From: Flavobacterium jejuense | Lineage (GTDB): Bacteria; Bacteroidota; Bacteroidia; Flavobacteriales; Flavobacteriaceae | Length of the DNA: 64,000 nucleotides | Direction of reading: 5' to 3' | Assembly: GCF_006491595.2 (NCBI RefSeq) | Contig: NZ_VEVQ02000011.1 | Location: forward strand, 1 to 64,000 | In this document: positions 27,701 through 37,259 of the stretch, piece after piece | How the letters are laid out: the number at the start of each line of letters is the position of its first letter | Numbering within the stretch: position 1 is the first letter of the stretch | The notes under the pieces: generated by a model | Database searches by the model: none | Told to the model about the DNA's origin: nothing | What the model saw: only the letters and a program-made list of their open reading frames with translations | Translations under genes and position numbers: made by a program

Positions 27701-27986
27701 ATATATTGACCAATTGAAAGAAACAATCAATAGTTATTTGAGTCCTTGGGCTTATGAAGAAGACGATTTCAATTTTGCTAACGAAATAGAGTTTTCCTCC
27801 ATAATTCAATTGCTAGACAATCAAACCTATGTAAATTATATCACTGATTTTAAGGTTACCCAATATAAATTAGACGAAAACAATGAAATCATTGGTAATG
27901 CCATCCAAAATCTAAATAAAATTTTACCACAATCCGATTTTACCTTATTTATTCCTACTGAAACACATTCAATTACTGAAATATAA
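24723..27986 (+). CDS. Large baseplate protein 1 (Afp11/gpJ-like)
   Basis: The 1087-residue protein occupies the place of Afp11, the larger of two wedge proteins related to phage baseplate J/gp6. It starts with a helical region and then has many beta segments. Toward the C-terminus the patterns YKAINGVKKIKQPYNSFLG, ITSWDYERIVLEEFPEV and VMVQFKVKFHNSPGMD are typical of J-like proteins. With the next protein it should build the wedges around the spike. The gap to the next gene is five bases. Confidence 0.85.
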   Translation: MKNCNSILSIHEGIGTTQKDRVRPALQTSFFLLEERSEESFLLFVQRLSKYVKFYNEFDINDGDWSNFFQKESTAILIYIASWNIEMLENTFEVKKNEIFINTDFATQKTLLLDYFEEVKTVFTDFLDRAATLDDEIIEKESLVASSYAIKAQFISVFNQINAITNITSLLKNYVFLKTTQQLFGLLLSWKNYSQKAVAYQLENYSKHTPHYALFLSFLKLLSVAKDKFNEFTKNHLDFYYKDVLKIQNKNAQPDYVHLVVEPFNTKPFLLPKKTIFSAGKNGNGKNKYYASTADQTINQIKLNSFLSYYRKDNHFFKADLTKVNATGKSFDVFATNQEEFKEGIMIASPLLFLQSGERIISLQFNNSTSYKANHFNFYITGEKEGIEITQKANSSGFIKLTIPATEKAIIPFNAELHTDFLVESQFPVLKIIPKTKNILTSIDKIELNVEVNQFKSFVLESDFGTIDIEKPFYPFGEFPKNGNGMNISSNEFFMKNKAVATFQTISLLNNSVINNAIAARNKVTDKTHAETRSNKVIDEISQQTEITNQVEELEKTNIHYVSEINWINDKVTVFHLNKGQWKEYSDSLIPITNTYPLKEYHFDEVATDEIVSNGKFRIELDNPAYNGQKYMEDYILASQDKSSITLPYKPRIKEFVFNYKVSETINLATRTNEKNLIEIFKVVPFGFAKKEKGTLHFSTLNTNEGYIYIGFDTIEPQNGLNFLIQLEEGTANPLLEPATISWQYLSNNQWLDFQENELGDETYSLTQSGLVSITVPEFKANTNTVLPENLFWIRVSVSNKQAICKFLGIHVQAFKAVLVDFEKIGTQFLENTPKETITKSYKAINGVKKIKQPYNSFLGRMTETDDILYIRTSERLRHKNKAITSWDYERIVLEEFPEVYRLKTLNHYRYDTTLSNVSAGYVTLIPIAKVTAAENIAWKPLLSLNKMLLIKEHLYKKASPHVRINVKPPKLEKVMVQFKVKFHNSPGMDTRLYIDQLKETINSYLSPWAYEEDDFNFANEIEFSSIIQLLDNQTYVNYITDFKVTQYKLDENNEIIGNAIQNLNKILPQSDFTLFIPTETHSITEI

Positions 27987-27991
27987 ATATC

Positions 27992-30900
27992 ATGTCAACA
28001 GAATATTACATAGAAAAAGACAGAAAATTACTTCCTTCACAAGACTTTCAATACTTGTTAGGAGAAGGGTTCAAATATATTGAACAGTTTGGTTCTAAAT
28101 TCTGGACAGACTACAATCCTCATGATCCTGGAATTACTATTTTAGATGTGCTTTGCTATGCCATTACAGAATTGGGTTATCGAGCGGATTTCGATATTAA
28201 GGACCTTTTGACTAGTAAAAACGGAAAAATTGAAAATAGTACATTTTTCTCAGCAGCAACCATATTTACTAATGCTCCTTTAACAGTTATTGATTATAGA
28301 AAACTACTTATTGATATTGAAGGGGTTTCAAATGCTTGGCTATTGCCAACAAAAACTTCAACCGATGCAAATGGTTATTTTAAACCGAATGATAACGAAA
28401 CTTCTTTATATATCAATAAAATTGAAGATAAATTAAGTGTAAAGAAAACAGATAAAAACAATACTTCCTTACCAAAATTAGTACTGAGAGGATTAAACAA
28501 AGTTAAAATTGAATTAGATGAAGATCCTCTTTTAGGAGATTTAAACACTTTATTATTAGAGTTTGCTTTTTGGGAAAATAACCGTTGGGTTAATCTTAAA
28601 ATAGTACCACAATTTACTAATTGGAATCATCCTGATGCACTATTGTTTAAAAAAATGAACAAGCCCTCTAAGATTACAATTGACAGTGTTAAGAAAATGC
28701 AAGATATTGTTTTTCTAGTGGTAAATAGAGCTAGTAAACCTTCTGATTCTTTACATTTTAGAATTTTTCCAGAAGATATTGCTGAAATCGATTTAGTAGT
28801 AAATCACTTTTCAAAAGAAAAAAATGTGTGTGAAGTCATTTCGTTATTCGAACAAAAAAAAGATAAAATACAAGACATTTTCTCTACAATAGCAGTTTCA
28901 TTACATCAAAATAGAAATTTAACTGAAGATTATTTGTGTACTGAAATAATTGAAAAAGTAGACATAGGTATTTGTACCGATATTGAATTACAACCTGGAG
29001 TAGATGCTATTGAAGTAATGACGCAAGTTCAAATTGCAATTGATAACATCATCAATCCAAAAATTACTTTTTACACTTTAGCACAATTAGTAAATGAAGG
29101 ATTTCACTCAGAGGATATTTTTCTAGGACCAAAATTAACACATGGTTTTTTAAAAGATGAAGAGGTTGCAAAAGCGCAATTGCCTAGTGAAATACATGCT
29201 TCTGATATTATTGCCGTTTTAATGGAGATTGCAGGAGTAAAATCGGTCAAAAATTTTATGATGACCGTTTATAATGAATTGGGCAAACCAATTGCAAACG
29301 CTACGAATGAAAAATGGATTTTAAAGCTTTCAGGAGAGGTAAAACCTATTTTCAATGCTCAAAAATCAAAATTGTTACTGTTTCAAAAAAGTATTCCTTT
29401 TTTACTTTCGGAAACCCAATTAATGTTGGTCGAACATAAAGTAATTTTATATAAAACACAATTTAATCAGAAGAAATTACAAAATACTAAAAACGATTTT
29501 GAAATAGAAAATGGTGATTATTTTGATTTTAATAGGTATTACAGCATTCAAGATGAGTTTCCTAGAAATTATGGTTTGGGTAAAAACTATGTTTCAGAAA
29601 AAGATACTCCCTTACGAAAAGCTCAAGCGAAGCAATTAAAAGGATATTTGTATTTCTTCGAACAAATTTTAGCTGATTTTTTTAACCAATTGTACAATGC
29701 TAAGTCACTTTTTGATGTGAAACCTATTACAAAGACTTATTTTCCATCGTATTTAGAAGTTAATCCTTTAACAGGTAAAGATTTTTATTCTAAAGAAGTA
29801 TTTTCAGACGATTTAGAAGCCAAATTACTTACTGGAACAACAGCAGAAGAAGTTTCTCTTTATGAAACAAAAACAGCATTTTATGACAGGCGCAATAGAG
29901 TTTTAGACCATTTATTAGCCCGTTTTTCTGAAAGTTTTAATGAATATGTATTTATGATGTATCAATTATCTCAAACTACTTCTGGAATGGGTTCGATGAG
30001 TTTTGACAATGAAGATTTAATTGTGGATAAACAAAAATTTATTAATACTTACCCTGAAATAAGCAGTAATCGTGGATTAGGAATTGATTATTTGAATGCT
30101 AAAATAAATGAAACTACAAAAGTTTTAGAATTTGAATCGTTTTGGGATTCCAATCATAGAGGTGGTTATGAAAAACGAGTTGCAAAATTATTAGGAATAA
30201 ATGAAATTCCGTTGCGTAATATTGTTACTGAAGAAGGGCCACAAACACAATGGACAGTAGAAACAGATTCGGGTAACTTTTTATTTAAAATTATTGCTCC
30301 TGGAGTTAATTTACCTGAAAAATGGGAATGGGCTCAGCTTCATTTTTTAGATCAAAATTTATATAAAATAGACAATTTTGGACCTAATTATTATTTGTAT
30401 TTAGTAGATGGGAACAAGAAGATAGCCAAGTTGAATAAGAAATTTCTTTCTGAAACGGAAGCGTATGATTATTTAGTAAAAATGATAAGAATTATGAATG
30501 TTTACTATGAGAATTTTTATTGTTTGGAACACATTTTACTGCGACCTTTTAGCAACAGCACTTTTTCGGATGAAGATTTATTAACGGTTTGTTTAAATGA
30601 TGATTGCGACGATGAGGCTAATAATGACCCTTATTCTTTTAAAGCCACTATCGTTTTGCCAGGTTACATTTCTAGGTTTAAAAATTTGATTTTTAGAAAA
30701 TATGCAGAAAAAATATTTAGACAAGAAGCACCTGCTCATGTTTTATTGAAAATATGTTGGGTTAATGCTAGTGATATGCTTGGTTTTCAAAAAAAATATA
30801 AAAAATGGATTGAAAATTACAGATATTACAGACTCCATTTTTGCGAAAATACACTTACAAAAACACAAGAAACAAATTATATTAAATCATTGCACGAATT

Positions 30901-31018
30901 CATTTTAGCTTTAAAAGAGCTCAATACATTATATCCAGAAGGGAATCTATATGATTGTCAATTAAACGAATCAAACAATCCTATTATTCTTGGAAACACA
31001 TCATTAGGAACATTATAA
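27992..31018 (+). CDS. Large baseplate protein 2 (Afp12-like)
   Basis: The 1008-residue protein has the strongly conserved wedge motif DYNPHDPGITILDVLCYAI at about residue 40, shared with Afp12 and related eCIS baseplate proteins. The rest alternates predicted beta and helical regions, with AYDYLVKMIRIMNVYYENF and GYISRFKNLIFRKYAEK near the end. It partners Afp11-like protein in the wedges. It starts five bases after that gene. Confidence 0.88.
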   Translation: MSTEYYIEKDRKLLPSQDFQYLLGEGFKYIEQFGSKFWTDYNPHDPGITILDVLCYAITELGYRADFDIKDLLTSKNGKIENSTFFSAATIFTNAPLTVIDYRKLLIDIEGVSNAWLLPTKTSTDANGYFKPNDNETSLYINKIEDKLSVKKTDKNNTSLPKLVLRGLNKVKIELDEDPLLGDLNTLLLEFAFWENNRWVNLKIVPQFTNWNHPDALLFKKMNKPSKITIDSVKKMQDIVFLVVNRASKPSDSLHFRIFPEDIAEIDLVVNHFSKEKNVCEVISLFEQKKDKIQDIFSTIAVSLHQNRNLTEDYLCTEIIEKVDIGICTDIELQPGVDAIEVMTQVQIAIDNIINPKITFYTLAQLVNEGFHSEDIFLGPKLTHGFLKDEEVAKAQLPSEIHASDIIAVLMEIAGVKSVKNFMMTVYNELGKPIANATNEKWILKLSGEVKPIFNAQKSKLLLFQKSIPFLLSETQLMLVEHKVILYKTQFNQKKLQNTKNDFEIENGDYFDFNRYYSIQDEFPRNYGLGKNYVSEKDTPLRKAQAKQLKGYLYFFEQILADFFNQLYNAKSLFDVKPITKTYFPSYLEVNPLTGKDFYSKEVFSDDLEAKLLTGTTAEEVSLYETKTAFYDRRNRVLDHLLARFSESFNEYVFMMYQLSQTTSGMGSMSFDNEDLIVDKQKFINTYPEISSNRGLGIDYLNAKINETTKVLEFESFWDSNHRGGYEKRVAKLLGINEIPLRNIVTEEGPQTQWTVETDSGNFLFKIIAPGVNLPEKWEWAQLHFLDQNLYKIDNFGPNYYLYLVDGNKKIAKLNKKFLSETEAYDYLVKMIRIMNVYYENFYCLEHILLRPFSNSTFSDEDLLTVCLNDDCDDEANNDPYSFKATIVLPGYISRFKNLIFRKYAEKIFRQEAPAHVLLKICWVNASDMLGFQKKYKKWIENYRYYRLHFCENTLTKTQETNYIKSLHEFILALKELNTLYPEGNLYDCQLNESNNPIILGNTSLGTL

Positions 31019-31028
31019 AAAAAAGATC

Positions 31029-34028
31029 ATGGAAGCATATAACACCTCTATTTATCCCGTTTTTGAAGCCGATCAAGTGCTTAGTCAAAAAGAATTAAAT
31101 TTCCTTGTAAGTCATTTAGAAGAACAGGATCGTATAACGCGAAAAAATCTAATTGGCTTAGGAATTGTTTGTGGATTAGATCTTTCGTTTTCTATTAAAA
31201 ACAACATAAATAGTGTAACAATAAGCTGTGGAACAGCTGTAACTTCTTTAGGTTTTCAAATTAATTTTAAAGAAACTACGTTTACACAATATCACGATTT
31301 AGAACTCTCTGACCAATTTTTAAAACCAGACTATATAAGGGAACCATATTTAGATGCAATCTTTAAACATGCTTCCAAATATGAGGCTATTAAAAACTGT
31401 TTCGAATTATTAACTGCTGATGTTTCTGATGTTGATGTAAAGCCAATTCCAGCTAATTTTTTCACTGATAAATTAGTAATCTTATTATTAGAAGTTACCT
31501 TAATTGATCAAAAGAATTGTGTTACCACAAATTGTGATGATAAAGGGAAACGTATTGAATTTACTATTAGACCATTAGTAATTCCTATTAATGAAGTTAC
31601 AGCAGTTTTAACTAAAGTGTATCAATTACCAGAATTATATTCTAAAGTTACGTTTCCTAGATACAATGTTCCTTATAAAAATATTATTACTGCTACAAAT
31701 GTTCTTGATGGGTTTAGAAAAGTATATAAAGACAGTTTTTTAACAGAACTAAGCGATTCTATTGCTTCTGTTTACAATGATTTTAAAGAGGTTTTGTCAG
31801 AAGTAAGTAACTTAAATATTTTGGAAGACTGTAAAAATACCATTTCAGCAACAGTAGATAATTATAAAGGAAGTGTAAACTTGCAATATGTTTGGGATTG
31901 GATTGCAGACATAGTAGCTACTCAAAATGAGATTATTGATTTTAAAAAAATCAATCCTAGTTTTTGTTGTGTAGACGAAGGTTTATTTCCATTTCATGTA
32001 GTTCTTGGAGGTGATACAACTGGCAAATCGATTTTTAGAACACCTTTTATTAAAACTTTAAACGGAAGTAACGAAGAAAATGCAAAACTGAAAGAGTTGA
32101 ACCTACTTTTTGAAAAATTAGTTCTTATTCTTACTTCGTTTGAAATTCCAAATCAAAATGTAATAAAAGTAACTCCTTCTTCTTTAGGGACTATTCCTTT
32201 AAGTGAAAAAGCGATTCCTTTTTATTATAATTCTATTTTAGATTTAAATAAAAAATGGAGTCCACAATTAACAGCAAAGAAAGAAAATAATACGATTCTT
32301 TCCTATCATTCAACAATTCCAAGCTATACTAATAAACCAGAAGTCAAAGAGCCCTTATTATTTGATATAGAACCTTATAACTTCTTTAGAATTGAAGGAC
32401 ATATAGGCATGAATTATAAAAAAGCTATAAATGACCTTAGTTTAATTAAAAATAGTTATGCTTTACCATTTAAAATAACAGCACTTAATGCAGTTGATTT
32501 TGTAAATAAAGAAGTAGATATTTTAAAATTTGATGGTCGTTGGGATGATTTAGAAACAGATTATGATTTAGCTCGAAAAAGAGTGTATAATATTACTGAA
32601 TTTGTCATTAAATGGATGGATTTGAGAAAAAACACATTAGATGAAAATAATATTATTACTATAGAAAACATTAATAATTTTAAGAATATTTTATCACAAT
32701 TAAAGAATTTGTTAACCAATGATTTAAAAGAATTTTTACCCAATTATAAATCTTTTTATGACATCTTTAAAAATCTAAATCATGTTTTTTTATTTCATAG
32801 ATGGTGCATTCAATTATTTAATCCTAATCTATCAACTATTGCAGAAGATTTAATAGATAGATTAGATGATATTAACGAATTGTTTCTAGAGGATCCATTT
32901 ACCGTTATTTATGAAGAAGCTTATCTAAGATGGCAAAAAACATATAAGGATTTATTCTTTTCTACATTCTTAAAAAAACATCCAGGAATAGAACATAAAG
33001 CTGGTGTTACAAAAGGAGGAACTTTTGTATTAGTATATATTGATACTTCTATTTTCAAAGCATCAAATCCTCCTTTAATTTATACCAATTTACTTGCTGC
33101 GGTTACAAATTATAAGGATAGTATTCCTATTGATGGTAATATTAAGGATGAGTTAATTAGTAGCGTGAAATTTGACGATTATAAATCTCAGATTAAAACA
33201 AAGCCAAAAGGATTAGCAATTGATAAATGTAAAGCAGAATCAGATAACATTAAGAATGATTTATTAGAGATTGCTAAGTATAATCTAGAAGCTAATTATA
33301 CAGTTCAAATGAGCGATTATATTTTGGAAAACATTAAGGGAGTTTTACAATATGAAGTAGGCTCAACAGTTGAAAAAAATCCTTTTCAACAAATTATTAT
33401 TGCTGATTTTTATTTGCCTTATGTGTGTTGTAGTGAAGGAAATACTCTGGAAGTTAAAATAGAAGTAAAAGAACCATTAACAATTTCTTTAGAACAGTCC
33501 AAATATTGTCAAACTGACGCAAAAGAATATGAGGTTAAAATTAAAGGAAAAGCTGGAGGAATTTTTACTGGAACAGGAAAAGAGGCTATTATTCAAAAAA
33601 GCGATAAATATTATCTTAAACCTAATCATGCCTCTATTGCAACTCCAAAACTATATGATTTGCAATATGAGATAGATGAAGAACTGAGTAATACAATCGA
33701 ATTTGAAATAGTTAGCCCAAATGAATTGCAGTGGTCAATTAGTAGAGATGCGAATGAACCTAATGTAATTAAATTTATAAATGACACTACAAATGACACT
33801 CATGAATATGAATTCGATTTTGGAGATAATTCAGATATGATTACAACAAATGAAAATACTGTAGAACATACATTTGAATTTGATAACAATAGACAATTTA
33901 CTATTACTATAAAACAACTAGGCGAGGTTTGTGAAAATATACAAACAATAACTGTTTCTCCTTTGGCTAGAATAGGCGATTTCAACAAAAACGACTTCAA
34001 TACAAACGATTTCAATACAAACAAATAA
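31029..34028 (+). CDS. Large eCIS structural candidate with C-terminal PKD-like domain
   Basis: I do not recognise the full 999-residue protein. The N-terminus has RITRKNLIGLGIVCGLDL and TISCGTAVTSLGFQINF, a pattern seen in large proteins encoded within contractile-system clusters. The C-terminal part has a PKD-like module (EFDFGDNSDMITT, then VEHTFEFDNNRQFTITI), a fold often used for surface binding. The very end repeats NDFNT. The gene lies between the baseplate and tape-measure genes, where AFP encodes its fibre. It could be a baseplate extension or a receptor-binding fibre; no other fibre candidate of similar size exists in the cluster. Confidence 0.6.
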   Translation: MEAYNTSIYPVFEADQVLSQKELNFLVSHLEEQDRITRKNLIGLGIVCGLDLSFSIKNNINSVTISCGTAVTSLGFQINFKETTFTQYHDLELSDQFLKPDYIREPYLDAIFKHASKYEAIKNCFELLTADVSDVDVKPIPANFFTDKLVILLLEVTLIDQKNCVTTNCDDKGKRIEFTIRPLVIPINEVTAVLTKVYQLPELYSKVTFPRYNVPYKNIITATNVLDGFRKVYKDSFLTELSDSIASVYNDFKEVLSEVSNLNILEDCKNTISATVDNYKGSVNLQYVWDWIADIVATQNEIIDFKKINPSFCCVDEGLFPFHVVLGGDTTGKSIFRTPFIKTLNGSNEENAKLKELNLLFEKLVLILTSFEIPNQNVIKVTPSSLGTIPLSEKAIPFYYNSILDLNKKWSPQLTAKKENNTILSYHSTIPSYTNKPEVKEPLLFDIEPYNFFRIEGHIGMNYKKAINDLSLIKNSYALPFKITALNAVDFVNKEVDILKFDGRWDDLETDYDLARKRVYNITEFVIKWMDLRKNTLDENNIITIENINNFKNILSQLKNLLTNDLKEFLPNYKSFYDIFKNLNHVFLFHRWCIQLFNPNLSTIAEDLIDRLDDINELFLEDPFTVIYEEAYLRWQKTYKDLFFSTFLKKHPGIEHKAGVTKGGTFVLVYIDTSIFKASNPPLIYTNLLAAVTNYKDSIPIDGNIKDELISSVKFDDYKSQIKTKPKGLAIDKCKAESDNIKNDLLEIAKYNLEANYTVQMSDYILENIKGVLQYEVGSTVEKNPFQQIIIADFYLPYVCCSEGNTLEVKIEVKEPLTISLEQSKYCQTDAKEYEVKIKGKAGGIFTGTGKEAIIQKSDKYYLKPNHASIATPKLYDLQYEIDEELSNTIEFEIVSPNELQWSISRDANEPNVIKFINDTTNDTHEYEFDFGDNSDMITTNENTVEHTFEFDNNRQFTITIKQLGEVCENIQTITVSPLARIGDFNKNDFNTNDFNTNK

Positions 34029-34041
34029 AAATAATAGAATC

Positions 34042-34599
34042 ATGGCAGTAAAAACAAAAACACAAATCATTGCAGATATAAATAGAAAAATCATTACAAA
34101 TGGTGATATTAAAGCAGTAGATACAAATGCAATTTTAAGAGATATTTTAGATTGTAAAGAACTGAATGAACAATCAACAACAAACTTGTCCATTTTTAGT
34201 TTTCAAAGTACAACGCCCTTGATAGATAATAAAGGTGGAAGATTAAGTTATTCTTTAAGAGGTATAGTAGACTCATTTGTAAACATTACTTTTAGAATAG
34301 CTATTCTTGAAAATAATGTTAATAATCTTACTTTTTTACATAATGATGTGAAAATTTTAGAAGCATTAAAAACAATTATTGAAGACTCAAATATAGGAAG
34401 TGATATAGATTTCTTAGTAAAAATAAAAAGAAAGCAAAGTACTTCAACAAGTAATAAATTTAGAATTGGAAGTTTAAATTTTAATTGTACAGAAAAAGAA
34501 TTTCTTATTAAAATTGAAAGCCAAGAATTAAATGACAATTTATTTAATGGTGATCAAATTTTTGCTTCATTCTCTATTCATTGTCCAAAGGATTTCTAA
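34042..34599 (+). CDS. Hypothetical eCIS-associated protein
   Basis: The 185-residue protein has no domain I can name. It begins KTKTQIIADINRKIITNGDIKAVDTNAILRD without its last residues, a pattern resembling small phage or tail-associated proteins that start with an INxNG-like helix. A coiled-coil-like middle (FRIAILENNVNNLTFL) and a beta-rich C-terminus follow. It is 13 bp from both neighbours and clearly part of the eCIS operon. A small fibre or fibre-assembly role is possible but unproven. Confidence 0.6.
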   Translation: MAVKTKTQIIADINRKIITNGDIKAVDTNAILRDILDCKELNEQSTTNLSIFSFQSTTPLIDNKGGRLSYSLRGIVDSFVNITFRIAILENNVNNLTFLHNDVKILEALKTIIEDSNIGSDIDFLVKIKRKQSTSTSNKFRIGSLNFNCTEKEFLIKIESQELNDNLFNGDQIFASFSIHCPKDF

Positions 34600-34611
34600 A
34601 AGTAAAAGATT

Positions 34612-36111
34612 ATGCATCTGCTTCAACAACATACTTTTGATATTCATTGTTCGTCTCAAGCTTTTGGGAAAGAATTACATAGTCAATTGAGTTTGTTGTT
34701 AGAAAAAGAATTTTATCCAAAACTGGAAGTTTTATTTAATAAATATGACATTAAAAACAAGGTTTGGGTTATTGATACATTATCTATAGAAATACCAAAT
34801 GTTTCCAAGAAATATTGGAAAACTGAAATTATTCAAAAAGGACTAACACAAATTGAAGATTATTTGAGAAAAAATAGAATTTCATACTCTGAAAACAGAA
34901 ATGATGAGATGATAAATTCGAACAGTTTTTTTTCTAATAGTACTCATTCAGAATGCATTTTTTTAAATTTTTTAAAGACAGGAAGAATTATTGAAAATAC
35001 AATCTCTAAAAATTTAGAAGAGATAATTTTAAAAATTGAGGTAACAGAAGTATTTATTGAAAGACTTCTCTTAAACTTGGAAACCAATCAAAATTGTTTA
35101 ATCCGATGGATTTTTTCAGTTCCAGATTTTTTTAAAGAGATTGTTTTCAGAAAACTAAATAATTTTCCTAATGAAATAGCTGTTTTTTTAAATAAGATTC
35201 TGGATATCAATGACAAGGGTAATCATGAAACTAAACAAATTATAAAAAAAATAACTAAGAATAGTTTATTAAAAAAACAATGGATTGAATTAATACAATG
35301 GATGAATTATTTTCAAAAAAGATCCGTTTCAAAAGTAACGCTTGTAAAAGAGTTTATTCAGTTTTCAAAGGAATTTTGGGAAATAACAACCCATGATTTA
35401 AGCTTGATTTGCCAATATATTTATGAAATAAGTAGTAATTCATCAGACACAATTACGACAGAAATTAAAGATTTTTTTTCAAAAGTAGAAAACAGTATTC
35501 TAAAGAATTCTATACAGGAAAATAAATTTAAAACACTTGAAAACAGTAGTCTACAAGAAGGTAATTTGGCACTTAAAAACGGCAAAAACGATACCGATTT
35601 AGGAAAGGCACAATATATTAACAATGCAGGATTAGTGCTTCTACATCCTTTTTTGAAAGCACTTTTTGAACAATTGAATTTGTGTGAAAGCAATGGGAAT
35701 TGGACCAAGAAAATAAGCCAACATAAAGCTATTTTACTTACACAATTTTTAGTTTTTGGAGAAGAAAAAATAAATGAAAGTGATTTAGTTCTTAATAAGA
35801 TTTTATGTGGGTTTCCAATTGAGGCAGTTGTAAACGTAAAATTGAAAATGACTAAAGAGGAAAAAGACAAATGTAAAAGTTTACTGGAAGCAGTTAACGA
35901 ACATTGGAAAGTAATGAATAAATCTTCTATTGAAGCACTCCAACAAACATTTTTACAAAGAGAAGCAAAATTAGAATTTGTAAGTGAAGATGAATTTGAA
36001 TTATGGGTTGAAGAAAAGGGATATGATATTTTATTAGAACAATTACCATGGGGAATAGGCATGATACAAACACCATGGATGGAAAATTATTTAAACTGTC
36101 ATTGGAGTTAA
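34612..36111 (+). CDS. Contractile injection system tape-measure protein
   Basis: The 499-residue protein resembles the CIS tape-measure family. The N-terminal FDIHCSSQAFGKELHSQLS and the later IDTLSIEIPNV are typical. The C-terminal half contains NNAGLVLLHPFLKALFEQL and QHKAILLTQFLVFG, followed by LLEQLPWGIGMIQTPWM at the end. In this family the central part sets particle length. The order, after the baseplate genes and before the cargo genes, fits. Confidence 0.85.
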   Translation: MHLLQQHTFDIHCSSQAFGKELHSQLSLLLEKEFYPKLEVLFNKYDIKNKVWVIDTLSIEIPNVSKKYWKTEIIQKGLTQIEDYLRKNRISYSENRNDEMINSNSFFSNSTHSECIFLNFLKTGRIIENTISKNLEEIILKIEVTEVFIERLLLNLETNQNCLIRWIFSVPDFFKEIVFRKLNNFPNEIAVFLNKILDINDKGNHETKQIIKKITKNSLLKKQWIELIQWMNYFQKRSVSKVTLVKEFIQFSKEFWEITTHDLSLICQYIYEISSNSSDTITTEIKDFFSKVENSILKNSIQENKFKTLENSSLQEGNLALKNGKNDTDLGKAQYINNAGLVLLHPFLKALFEQLNLCESNGNWTKKISQHKAILLTQFLVFGEEKINESDLVLNKILCGFPIEAVVNVKLKMTKEEKDKCKSLLEAVNEHWKVMNKSSIEALQQTFLQREAKLEFVSEDEFELWVEEKGYDILLEQLPWGIGMIQTPWMENYLNCHWS

Positions 36112-36128
36112 ATTAAAGATGAATTTGT

Positions 36129-37247
36129 ATGGAAAGAGCAATGTTACAAAGAGAAAATAAAACCACTACAAAAAGTAGTTCGTTTTTTAAACCAACCATT
36201 CAAAAAAAATTGAGTATAGGTTCGGCTAATGATTCTTATGAAGTAGAAGCAGATAACATGGCTAATAAAGTCATGCGAATGACTGAACCCTCACAACAAA
36301 ATGTTTCACAAACAGGGTCATTAGTACAAAGAAAATGTACTGCTTGTGAACAAGAAGAAAAAATTCAAAAAAAGTCTTTAGCAGAAAATATAACCCCATT
36401 AATTCAACGCTCATCAAATTCTGAAAGTGGTGGTCAAGCACCCGGTCATATAGAAAGTCAAATAAATAGTTCCAGAGGAAGTGGAAGTAGTATGGATAAT
36501 GGAACAAAGCATTTTATGGAAAGCCGTTTTGGTACTGATTTTTCAGAAGTAAAAATTCATACAGGAAGTCAAGCCGTGCAGATGAGTAGAGAATTAAACG
36601 CACAAGCTTTTACTGTAGGCAATGATATTTATTTTAATGAAGGAAAATATAGTCCAAATTCTGATTCAGGAAAGCATTTATTGGCTCATGAGTTGACACA
36701 TGCCGTTCAGCAGGGTGATGGTATTGAGAGGAAGGTTCAGAAATATAGTCACGAGGATTGTGATGAAGCTGCAGATTTAAGGCCACATATTTGGCCAGCC
36801 GATCACTTGGCTAAAGCAATGGTAAGCAGAGCTATAACAGCATTAACGGTATCGCCTGTTAGTGCAACAACAGAAGCGCTTTTAGATAAATTTTTTAGAG
36901 ATCATTCAGCCTCAACTGTCACTTCAGTATTAGGTGTTTTTAGAAGAATAAAGGCAGCTTTTGACGCAGATGATTATACTTATGAGTGTGAAACAGGTTG
37001 CGATAATGGGAATGCTTATACATATAGGATTTGGTCAGATATTCATCTATGTATGGACCATTGGCGTGGAAAAGCAAATAAGTGTCTTGCAAGTGTGATT
37101 ATCCATGAGTTCTCACATTATTATGGAGGGACTTCAGACCATGTATATTTTACGGAATGTAATAGTATGACTGCGCCAGCTTCTCTTACTGTAGCACAAG
37201 CTGTAGACAATGCAGATTCCTATGAAGGTTTTGCCTATGATGTTTAA
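36129..37247 (+). CDS. eCIS cargo 1: DUF4157 leader and M35-like metalloprotease
   Basis: The 372-residue protein begins with a short loading region (TIQKKLSIGSANDSYEVEAD) and a CxxC segment (KCTACEQEEK). A DUF4157 domain follows (about 110-195) with HELTHAVQQ (His187). DUF4157 marks many eCIS toxins. The C-terminal part ends with HEFSHYYGGTSDHVY at 326-340: HExxH followed by GTxDxxY, the aspzincin (M35) pattern, where the aspartate is the third zinc ligand. It is therefore a likely protease toxin. No immunity gene is adjacent. Its leader is almost identical to that of the next cargo gene. Confidence 0.85.
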   Translation: MERAMLQRENKTTTKSSSFFKPTIQKKLSIGSANDSYEVEADNMANKVMRMTEPSQQNVSQTGSLVQRKCTACEQEEKIQKKSLAENITPLIQRSSNSESGGQAPGHIESQINSSRGSGSSMDNGTKHFMESRFGTDFSEVKIHTGSQAVQMSRELNAQAFTVGNDIYFNEGKYSPNSDSGKHLLAHELTHAVQQGDGIERKVQKYSHEDCDEAADLRPHIWPADHLAKAMVSRAITALTVSPVSATTEALLDKFFRDHSASTVTSVLGVFRRIKAAFDADDYTYECETGCDNGNAYTYRIWSDIHLCMDHWRGKANKCLASVIIHEFSHYYGGTSDHVYFTECNSMTAPASLTVAQAVDNADSYEGFAYDV

Positions 37248-37259
37248 AATTTAAATGTA

